Assembly (NCBI GenBank): GCA_937952245.1
Contig: CALFYS010000034.1
Span: forward strand, 1-41,839
Reading direction: 5' to 3'
Length of the DNA: 41,839 bases
From: an uncultured Alphaproteobacteria bacterium
Lineage (GTDB): Bacteria; Pseudomonadota; Alphaproteobacteria; Puniceispirillales; UBA1172
In this document: positions 33,692 to 40,826 of the stretch, in pieces
Layout of the letters: the number at the start of each line of letters is the position of its first letter
Numbering within the stretch: position 1 is the stretch's first letter
Program-made: the position numbers and the translations under genes
Notes under the pieces: model-generated
What the model was told of the DNA's origin: nothing
What the model saw: the letters and a program-made list of their open reading frames with translations, nothing else
The model's database searches: none

Positions 33692-34114
33692 ATGTCGACA
33701 GCTTCATATCTTCAACAAGAGGCGATTAAATATCTGGTGGTGCATTGCGCCGATACGCCGGATGAGGACCATCTGACGGCTGTTGATATTCATCAAATGC
33801 ATTTGGGCTTTGGCTGGGATGGGGTTGGGTATCATCGGGTGATTACCCGCGATGGCGTTATTGAACACGGGCGGCCTGATTTTTGGATTGGCGCCCATGT
33901 CTATGAACACAACCACGAAAGCCTTGGGGTTTGTTTAATCGGCCGGTCGCAATTCACGCCTGCGCAAATGGACGCGTTGGAAACAGTCTTGCGGCAATGG
34001 AAGAAAACCTATCCTGATGCTGAAATCCGTGGCCATTGTGATTTTGACAATACCGAAAAGACCTGCCCTAATTTTGATGCGGGGGCTTGGGCCAAAACAC
34101 GAGGCATCGCATGA
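33692..34114 (+). CDS. N-acetylmuramoyl-L-alanine amidase (Amidase_2), AmpD-like role
   Basis: A 140-residue zinc amidase of the T7-lysozyme type. Zinc ligands: His18 in VVHCADT, His115 in RGHCDF and Cys125 in KTCPNFD; catalytic Tyr47 in GYHRV and Lys123 also fit T7 lysozyme (His17, Tyr46, His122, Lys128, Cys130). No signal peptide, so probably cytoplasmic, where AmpD-type enzymes remove the peptide from anhydro-muropeptides. ATG 33692 with AAAGGG upstream is preferred to ATG 33635. It overlaps the NlpC/P60 gene by 4 bases. Confidence 0.9.
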   Translation: MSTASYLQQEAIKYLVVHCADTPDEDHLTAVDIHQMHLGFGWDGVGYHRVITRDGVIEHGRPDFWIGAHVYEHNHESLGVCLIGRSQFTPAQMDALETVLRQWKKTYPDAEIRGHCDFDNTEKTCPNFDAGAWAKTRGIA

Positions 34115-34863
34115 CGTCTTATCAGATCATCACCCCATCCGCCGCCATGATGAACAAACCCGATGCTTTATCCGGGCGGGAGACAGACGCGCTTTATGGT
34201 GAAACAGCCCGCCTGATCCAAGACAAGGGCGATTGGGCAGAAGTGGTGCTGGAAACCGATGGTTATCAAGCCTGGGTCAAAAAAGACTGTTTAGGGCAAT
34301 TGCCCCCCGCAACCCATCACATCATCGCCCCAAGGGCGTTGATCACTTTAACCCCTGATATTAAATCACCGGCGCAAGGCTATTTGCCGTTGGGGGCTTT
34401 GCTGAACGCCGCGGAAGAAAACGGCGCGTTGGCGGTGATCGGCAAAGACGGCATCAAAGGGTATATCCCCCACCATCACGCCTTGCCCATCGGGGCGTAT
34501 TGCCCTGATTATGTCGCCGTGGCGGAACAAATGGTGGGCACGCCTTACCGTTGGGGCGGGCGCGACAGCATGGGGTTTGATTGTTCGGCTTTGGTGCAAT
34601 TATCCCTTGGGGCGGCGGGACAAAAGGTCATGCGGAACAGCGGTGATCAGGAAAAAACAATCGGGCGTGATCTTGACCATATCGACGATCTGGCGCGCGG
34701 TGATCTTGTTTTTTGGAAAGGTCACGTGGGCATCATGGCTGATGGCCAGCGCCTGCTTCATGCCAATATGCACCATGCCATGACCGCGATAGAAGAATTG
34801 CGATCAGCCCTGCCCAGATTGGAAAAAGCGGCAGGGCCAATCACCAGATTAGCGCGGATATAA
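34111..34863 (+). CDS. SH3-like + NlpC/P60 cysteine peptidase (YkfC-like)
   Basis: A 250-residue protein with two SH3-like domains (about 5-60 and 70-125) and a C-terminal NlpC/P60 domain. Catalytic Cys158 in GFDCSAL, His205 in WKGHVGIM and His217. RWGGRDSMGFDC is the classic motif. There is no signal peptide, as in cytoplasmic or imported-muropeptide peptidases of the YkfC type that cut gamma-D-Glu-mDAP in free stem peptides. The start ATG overlaps the amidase stop (ATGA), so the two are translated together and probably act in sequence. Confidence 0.92.
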   Translation: MTSYQIITPSAAMMNKPDALSGRETDALYGETARLIQDKGDWAEVVLETDGYQAWVKKDCLGQLPPATHHIIAPRALITLTPDIKSPAQGYLPLGALLNAAEENGALAVIGKDGIKGYIPHHHALPIGAYCPDYVAVAEQMVGTPYRWGGRDSMGFDCSALVQLSLGAAGQKVMRNSGDQEKTIGRDLDHIDDLARGDLVFWKGHVGIMADGQRLLHANMHHAMTAIEELRSALPRLEKAAGPITRLARI

Positions 34864-34871
34864 TCCCGTTA

Positions 34872-36206
34872 TTATTGGGATGATCCTTCTGTTTTAGCCG
34901 TCAGCACAGGGCCCAATTTCCACAACAGGATTAAGGCCGGGATCACCATCAAAGCGGTGATGATAAAGAACAGCCCCCAATCACCCCCAAGGCTATCCAC
35001 CAGAAGACCTGAAGATGAAGCAAAGAAGGTTCGACCCGCCGTGCCAATGGATGCCAGCAACGCGTATTGCGTGGCGGTATAACGGCGATCCACCAAGAGC
35101 GAGATAAACGCCACAAAAGCAACATTTGAAAACGCCGCCGCCAAATCATCAAGAATAATGGCAAAGGCAAAGAGGCTTGTGTTCGGCCCAACCCACGCCA
35201 GCACTGAGAACAGAATATTGGTCGAGGCCATGGCAATCCCCGCGTAAAGCAAGGCTTTGACCGAACCAAACCGCATCGCCACAAACCCGCCAATCAGCGT
35301 GAAGACCACCGTCGTGATCCAACCCAATCCTTTTGAATAAAGACCGATTTGTGACTTGCTGAAACCAAGTTCTTTATAAAAGACGATCGACATCTTGCCC
35401 ATAAAGGCTTCACCAATCTTAAACAGAAAGACAAAGGCCAGGATCGCGATCCCGATCTTCAGGCCATTGGCCACAAAGAAGCCTGTTAACGGCGTGATGA
35501 CTGTATCTTTAATCCAGACCGCCGCCGCCGCTGCCGCGTTATCTTTCGGCAAGGGGTTTTGTTTTTCAGGCGGGTTTTCAGGGATCAACATCAACCCGAT
35601 ATTCATCACCACCATCAAGCCGATCATGACAATAAATGTGTTCTGCCAATACATGACATCGCCTGAAGTTTCAAAAGCATCAGCAACATTCAACAGAATC
35701 AAACCGCCAAGTTTAAAGCCTGTCCACCAGCCGATAACGGTGATGGCCGCCCCTGCTGTCATGCTGGCGGTTTCATTGGCGCGGACTTGTTCAATACGGA
35801 ACGCATCAAGGGTAATATCCTGTGAGGCCGACGCGATGGCAATCACCAGCCCAAGGGCAACAATCAAGGTTAAATCCTGTGTTGGTGATAATTGCGACCA
35901 CAATAATAACGCGGTGATAATCGCCAATTGAAATAGTACAATCCAGCCTTTTCGATGGCCGAGACGATCCCCCAAAATTGGCAATTTGATGCGATCAATG
36001 AGCGGCGCCCAAAGAAAGTTGATGGCATAAACGCTGAAAATCAAACCCGCAAAACCAACGGCGGTTCTGCTGATTCCATCTTCACGTAACCAGAGGGTTA
36101 GGGCAGAGCCAATCAACACCCAAGGAAAACCGCTGATCATCCCGATCAAGAAAATTCGGAACATCCGGCGATCATAATATCCTTTAAAAATACTGCTCAG
36201 ATCCAT
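34872..36206 (-). CDS. ampG: AmpG-type muropeptide permease (MFS)
   Basis: A 444-residue inner-membrane transporter with about 12-14 hydrophobic segments. AmpG hallmarks: GFPWVLIGSALTLWLRE, SVYAINFLWAPLIDR and ASASQDITLDAFRIE. AmpG imports GlcNAc-1,6-anhydroMurNAc peptides released by lytic transglycosylases. AAAGGATCACCT precedes ATG 36206. It is convergent with the NlpC/P60 gene (8 bases) and divergent from the YkuD gene, so it sits in the middle of the recycling genes. Confidence 0.93.
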   Translation of the reverse strand: MDLSSIFKGYYDRRMFRIFLIGMISGFPWVLIGSALTLWLREDGISRTAVGFAGLIFSVYAINFLWAPLIDRIKLPILGDRLGHRKGWIVLFQLAIITALLLWSQLSPTQDLTLIVALGLVIAIASASQDITLDAFRIEQVRANETASMTAGAAITVIGWWTGFKLGGLILLNVADAFETSGDVMYWQNTFIVMIGLMVVMNIGLMLIPENPPEKQNPLPKDNAAAAAAVWIKDTVITPLTGFFVANGLKIGIAILAFVFLFKIGEAFMGKMSIVFYKELGFSKSQIGLYSKGLGWITTVVFTLIGGFVAMRFGSVKALLYAGIAMASTNILFSVLAWVGPNTSLFAFAIILDDLAAAFSNVAFVAFISLLVDRRYTATQYALLASIGTAGRTFFASSSGLLVDSLGGDWGLFFIITALMVIPALILLWKLGPVLTAKTEGSSQ

Positions 36207-36294
36207 AGGTGATCCTTTCGCTTAGACATCAGAGGCAAGACATGATTGAATAAATGAAACCCTGAGACCCATATCAGAATTGAACATTTACCCG

Positions 36295-36831
36295 ATGCGC
36301 TCTGAAATAAAAATTAACCTCCAAAATGGTGAATATATCTTGGCTGTTGCTGATCATATGGTCAAGGCGGCAGTGGGGCGAAGTGGCGTGACGCTGGCTC
36401 AAGACAAAAGAGAAGGCGATGGCAAAACCCCCGCCGGCACATGGGCTTTAAGGAAAATATATTACCGCCCTGATCGCGTCACCTTACCGCCCACGCCTTT
36501 TGAAACCATCCCCATCACCCCAAGATTAGGGTGGTGCGATGACCCTGATCACCCGCAATACAACCAAGCGGTTGATCTGCCGTTTCAGGCCAGTCACGAA
36601 ACCCTGTGGCGGCACGACCATGCCTATGATGTGATCATTCCCCTTGGTTATAATGACGCGCCGCCAATGCCGGGGATGGGCAGCGCGATTTTCTTTCATA
36701 TTTTGCACGAAGGCCGCCATTACACCGAAGGCTGTGTCGCCATTTCCCGTGATGATATGCTGGCCATCCTGCCTTTATTGGCATTGGATACGGTCATGAT
36801 AATTGATGAAGCCGCCGCAACAGACGGGTGA
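36295..36831 (+). CDS. YkuD-fold L,D-transpeptidase/carboxypeptidase, no signal peptide
   Basis: A 178-residue YkuD domain. The catalytic motif is present: His135 in FFHILHEGRHYTEGCVAIS and Cys147, with the REGDGKTPAGTW segment typical of the short YkuD branch. Lack of a signal peptide argues against a cross-linking role and fits cytoplasmic L,D-carboxypeptidases such as ElsL of Acinetobacter, which trims D-Ala from recycled tetrapeptides. ATG 36295 is used; a TTG at 36280 is a longer option. No clear ribosome site. Divergent from ampG. Confidence 0.88.
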   Translation: MRSEIKINLQNGEYILAVADHMVKAAVGRSGVTLAQDKREGDGKTPAGTWALRKIYYRPDRVTLPPTPFETIPITPRLGWCDDPDHPQYNQAVDLPFQASHETLWRHDHAYDVIIPLGYNDAPPMPGMGSAIFFHILHEGRHYTEGCVAISRDDMLAILPLLALDTVMIIDEAAATDG

Positions 36832-36845
36832 AACATCCCGTTAGC

Positions 36846-37592
36846 TTAACGTTTTAGAAACGCATCAATTCTTTCTTGGCGATCGCGCAGTTTCGCGTTA
36901 GCGGGGCGCATGGCGGACATCACACCATTTTGCACCCGCCCCATCCGCACCATCACCATGGTGGAGATGAGGTTCAGGCATATTTTTTGAGCGGTGCCTG
37001 CTTTCATGCGGGTTGATCCGGCCACTGATTCGGCACCGGTCAGCAAGGTGATGCCATAATCAGCCGATGCCGTCAGGGGCGCGTTGGCGTTATTGGCGAT
37101 ACCAATGGTCAGTGCCCCAAGGCGATGGGCGGTTTTAACCGCGCTTAAGGTAAAGGCTGTTGTCCCTGATGCCGCGATGCCGATCAGCACATCATGTTCG
37201 GTGATGTTTTGTTGAACCGCAAAGGCGGCGGCTTCGGCATCATCTTCTGCATTTTCAACAGAACGTGTCAGCGCGGTCTCACCGCCAGCAATGATAAATC
37301 CGGTTCGGTCTTCCGGCCAATCAAAGGTCGGGGATAATTCCACCCCATCCTGCACACCGATACGGATGGATGTTCCGGCGCCAGCGTAAAAAAGCCTGCT
37401 TTGGGGATGGCTTGCGAGTTTTTCATAAACCGCCCGCGCCGCGTCGGTCACAGATGGCAACGCCGCTTTCACCGCCGCCGCCGCCAATTCTTGGTCTTCG
37501 GCCATAATCGCCATGGCATCAGCATCATCCAATTGATCGAGCCAGCGGTTTTGATCAGGGAGCGATTCTGTTGTTGAATTTGTATCAGACAT
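36846..37592 (-). CDS. murQ: N-acetylmuramic acid 6-phosphate etherase, short form
   Basis: A 248-residue SIS-fold enzyme that removes lactate from MurNAc-6-P to give GlcNAc-6-P. Motifs: YAGAGTSIRIG, catalytic Glu85 in VELSPTF, AGGETALTRSVENAEDD (Glu113), GIAASGTTAFT and the signature ESVAGSTRMKAGTAQK. The E. coli protein has about 300 residues; here the protein ends after KLRDRQERIDAFLKR and lacks the C-terminal helical extension. The GTSGR motif is GTSIR. The start at ATG 37592 is divergent from anmK by 89 bases, as befits partners in one pathway. Confidence 0.9.
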   Translation of the reverse strand: MSDTNSTTESLPDQNRWLDQLDDADAMAIMAEDQELAAAAVKAALPSVTDAARAVYEKLASHPQSRLFYAGAGTSIRIGVQDGVELSPTFDWPEDRTGFIIAGGETALTRSVENAEDDAEAAAFAVQQNITEHDVLIGIAASGTTAFTLSAVKTAHRLGALTIGIANNANAPLTASADYGITLLTGAESVAGSTRMKAGTAQKICLNLISTMVMVRMGRVQNGVMSAMRPANAKLRDRQERIDAFLKR

Positions 37593-37681
37593 ACCTGACG
37601 ATAGCCTTTGACCCATATAAATGCAAAACCATCTTAACCCTTGATACGGAAAAGGGATCATCCCGAATAAGGCTGAAGGAT

Positions 37682-38785
37682 ATGGCTGAACAATTGGCGA
37701 TTATTGGCTTGATGGCCGGCACCAGTGTCGATGGCATAGACGCGGCGTTAATCTGGTCCGATGGGGAGACGCTCAAACGCAGCACTTTTGCTGAAACCGT
37801 GGCCTATCACCCCCAAACACGGGAGGCGATTTTTGCCGCGATGCAAACCCCAAATGACATCAACCCTGAGCTGGCCAATTGGGTGGCGCGCGACCATGCC
37901 CATGCCGTTGAACGGGTGATGGTGGCCAGCGGCACTATGCCGGATCTAATCGGCTTTCACGGCCAGACGGTTTTTCATGACCCTGAACATGGCGTTAGCC
38001 TGCAAATTGGCGATGCCCAATATTTAGCCGATCGCATTGCCGCGCCAGTGATCCATCAGTTTCGGCAAAATGACCTTGCCCATGGCGGGCAAGGCGCGCC
38101 CTTAGCCCCGATTTATCACCAAATGATGATGGATGAATTAAACCTCACCCTGCCCGCCGCCATGGTCAATATTGGCGGGATCAGCAATATCAGCCTTTGG
38201 GATGGCAGAAATTTAAAAGGCTTTGATAGCGGGCCCGGCAACGCGCTTATTGATGATGCCATGATGCGCTTGTTGCAAAAGCCCATGGATGAAAACGGCG
38301 AATGCGCGAAAACAGGGCGGGTTGACCAAGGCTTTATTGAAACCGCTTTAAACCACCCGTTCTTTCAACAACAAGGCATCAAATCATTAGACCGTGCCGC
38401 GCTTTACAACTGGATTGATATAACGCCGTTGATGGCGCTTACCGCCAATGATCAATTGGCCAGCCTGACGGCATTGACCGCCGCCAGCATTATTCATGGC
38501 ATCCGGACCAATAGCGACGCGATCAACACGATTATCATCACCGGCGGCGGATGCCAAAACCCTGTTTTAATGGCCATGATCAAGGATTACGCCCAACAAG
38601 TTTTCCCTGATGTTCATGTCGCTAAATTAGATCAATACGGGTTTGATTCGCGCTTTACCGAGGCTGAATTAATGGCGGTCTTGGCGGCGCGGCATCTCCA
38701 TGACCTGCCCCTCACGTTCCCTGAAACAACGGGCGTTGCGGAAGCCTTATCCGGCGGCGTGATGGCGCGGCCACGATTAAAATAA
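37682..38785 (+). CDS. anmK: 1,6-anhydro-N-acetylmuramic acid kinase
   Basis: A 367-residue ASKHA kinase that opens and phosphorylates 1,6-anhydroMurNAc to MurNAc-6-P, the substrate of MurQ. Motifs: GLMAGTSVDGIDAAL, GFHGQTVFHDP, FRQNDLAHGGQGAPLAPIYH, VNIGGISNIS and GFDSGPGNALID. Length equals E. coli AnmK (369). AAGG lies upstream of ATG 37682; in-frame readings starting from 37571 lie over the murQ leader. Presence of AnmK plus MurQ indicates the enterobacterial-type route instead of AmgK-MurU. Confidence 0.96.
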   Translation: MAEQLAIIGLMAGTSVDGIDAALIWSDGETLKRSTFAETVAYHPQTREAIFAAMQTPNDINPELANWVARDHAHAVERVMVASGTMPDLIGFHGQTVFHDPEHGVSLQIGDAQYLADRIAAPVIHQFRQNDLAHGGQGAPLAPIYHQMMMDELNLTLPAAMVNIGGISNISLWDGRNLKGFDSGPGNALIDDAMMRLLQKPMDENGECAKTGRVDQGFIETALNHPFFQQQGIKSLDRAALYNWIDITPLMALTANDQLASLTALTAASIIHGIRTNSDAINTIIITGGGCQNPVLMAMIKDYAQQVFPDVHVAKLDQYGFDSRFTEAELMAVLAARHLHDLPLTFPETTGVAEALSGGVMARPRLK

Positions 38786-38809
38786 ACCCCAAATTTTTCC
38801 AAAAAAGAT

Positions 38810-39508
38810 TTAAATCAACGCATCGGAATGCGGCACGTAAAACGGCCGATATGGCGGCGGGGGCGGCACCATATCCCTGATGTCGGTAAAGGGAAAGCGT
38901 GAGGACAAGCGATAGGCTTCGGCATAATGGCCATCAGGGGCATTGCATTGCGCCGCCCGATAGCGGTTCATGATCTTGGCCGCGTCCACAAAACGATGGG
39001 GGGATTGGCTTTCATGCGCCATGATCGCTTTGGTTTTGTCATCCATATGCGGCGTAATATCAACATAGAATTGCGGAGCAAACCCCACCCCCATCAATGT
39101 ATCCGCCACCAATATCGGACAACGAAAACCCGCGGCATCTTCGACATATTTGGCCAATGCCCGATGATCAGGATGATAATCTTCAAGCCCATGGGTGATG
39201 ATCAAATCAGGGGCGGATTCCGTGATCGCCGTGCTGATTTTTTCCATGGCATCCGGGGCTGTCGATAACCCGCCATCGGGCAGACCCAGCAATTGCGGCT
39301 TGCCTAATTTGGCCAAACCCTGCTGGGTTTCTTCAGCCCGTTGAGCCGCCAATGCCGCCCCGGGTTCAGCCCCGCCTTTTGCGCCATCCGTTGCCACGAT
39401 CAATGTCAGGCGATCGCCACGAGCTTTCATGGCGGCAAGACAGCCATACATAAAAATTTCAAGATCATCCGGATGCGCGCCCAAGGCCGTGATATTTAAC
39501 ACCTTCAA
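38810..39508 (-). CDS. LmbE/PIG-L family deacetylase
   Basis: A 232-residue zinc deacetylase. Zinc motif GAHPDDLEIFMYG with His12 and Asp15, the DGAKGGAEPG loop, and the second zinc motif HPDHRA. Family members remove acetyl groups from GlcNAc-containing compounds. Here it lies between anmK (convergent) and a GH84 hexosaminidase (divergent), so free GlcNAc or an anhydro-muropeptide sugar is a plausible substrate. The Pro-rich tail (VPPPPPYRP) is unusual. Cytoplasmic by lack of a signal. Confidence 0.9.
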   Translation of the reverse strand: MKVLNITALGAHPDDLEIFMYGCLAAMKARGDRLTLIVATDGAKGGAEPGAALAAQRAEETQQGLAKLGKPQLLGLPDGGLSTAPDAMEKISTAITESAPDLIITHGLEDYHPDHRALAKYVEDAAGFRCPILVADTLMGVGFAPQFYVDITPHMDDKTKAIMAHESQSPHRFVDAAKIMNRYRAAQCNAPDGHYAEAYRLSSRFPFTDIRDMVPPPPPYRPFYVPHSDALI

Positions 39509-39603
39509 ATCCTTTCAAAAATCCAGTCTAATATCGTTATCTTATCGGCTAAACGCTTGGGGATAAATCCCTTATCGTTCCGCCATCATGTTAAAGGTTG
39601 ATT

Positions 39604-40824
39604 ATGCCGCTATCGCAACCCGTACCATCACCGCCCCAACAAAGGATGCCCCATGCCCGCCGTGGGTATATCGAAGGGTATTATGGGCGGCTGTTGTCAT
39701 GGGATGATCGCAAACGGATTGTTGATCACCTCAGCAATTTAGGGATGACCGATTATTTCTATGCCCCGAAAGATGACCCTTTTCATCGGTTTCAATGGCG
39801 GCGTGAATATGATGATGAATGGCGGCAGGCGTTTCAGCATTTCGCTCAATATGCCAAAACTCGCCACATCACCGTCAGCGCTGGCCTCGCCCCGGGGATT
39901 GATTTTGACTTCACGGGATTAGAACAAGACCCAAAAAAAAGCGAAAGTGATTACGCCATTCTGATGCAAAAAGCCCAGCAGATGATTGATGATGGCGCAT
40001 CGGAAATTGGGCTGCTGATGGATGATATTGATGCCGGCTTCCCCGGTCATGCTGGCGGGTTTGACCATGAAGGCGCTGCCCATACCGCTTTGGCCAATCG
40101 GCTGGCGGCGGATCTTGACCGCCCTTTGCATTTAACCCCCCGCATTTACGCCGATAATATTTATCAAGAGGATGCCAAAAAAAATGGGAAATATCTTGCC
40201 CATATGGCCAAGCATCTCAACCCATCCATTAAGGTTTTCACCTGTGGCGCGCATATCATCGCCGCCGACACAAACCTGAGCAAAACACATATGATCAAGA
40301 GCGGTTTTGCCGCTGACCAGCTGATGATCTGGGACAATCTCTATGCCCATGATTATTGCCCCAGACGGTTGTTTTTGGGGGCGTATTGGGGGCGACATGA
40401 TGATCAGGATATTCTGCTCAACCCCACGGGATTGATTGAAACTGATCTGCTGCTGTTAAGCCAGATGGCGAACGGGGCTGATCATTGGCAAGACACCTGC
40501 CGTAACCACGGCGTGCCTGATGCGTTTTTTGATGTGGCGGGGGCGTTTTGGTTGCCGCCCCATGATGACCTTGACGACACGGCGCAAACGCTTGGCATCA
40601 AACCCATCAACCCTGACCGATTTGATGAAATGCTCAAGGCGTTGGATGAATTGCTCTGGCGGTGGAAATCCCCCCTTCAGCGTGAATGGTATCCCTATCT
40701 GATGGGGCTTCGGCAGGATATACTCTTGCTCAAAGGGGAGATGAGCCCATGGCGAATCAACAAAACCTTGCCTGTTTTGCTGGCGCCTCATTTCCAATCT
40801 GGCCATGACAAAAAGAAAGGCTGA
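39604..40824 (+). CDS. GH84 family beta-N-acetylglucosaminidase
   Basis: A 406-residue protein with the GH84 (NAGidase) signature: RGYIEGYYGRLLSWDDR, NLGMTDYFYAPKDDPFHRF, the catalytic Asp pair Asp140-Asp141 in LLMDDID, and WDNLYAHDY. The family uses substrate-assisted catalysis on terminal beta-GlcNAc. No signal peptide is seen, so it should act in the cytoplasm on AmpG-imported GlcNAc-anhydroMurNAc, the job usually done by GH3 NagZ. AAAGG lies 7 bases before ATG 39604. The dipeptidase gene follows after 2 bases. Confidence 0.9.
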   Translation: MPLSQPVPSPPQQRMPHARRGYIEGYYGRLLSWDDRKRIVDHLSNLGMTDYFYAPKDDPFHRFQWRREYDDEWRQAFQHFAQYAKTRHITVSAGLAPGIDFDFTGLEQDPKKSESDYAILMQKAQQMIDDGASEIGLLMDDIDAGFPGHAGGFDHEGAAHTALANRLAADLDRPLHLTPRIYADNIYQEDAKKNGKYLAHMAKHLNPSIKVFTCGAHIIAADTNLSKTHMIKSGFAADQLMIWDNLYAHDYCPRRLFLGAYWGRHDDQDILLNPTGLIETDLLLLSQMANGADHWQDTCRNHGVPDAFFDVAGAFWLPPHDDLDDTAQTLGIKPINPDRFDEMLKALDELLWRWKSPLQREWYPYLMGLRQDILLLKGEMSPWRINKTLPVLLAPHFQSGHDKKKG

Positions 40825-40826
40825 TC

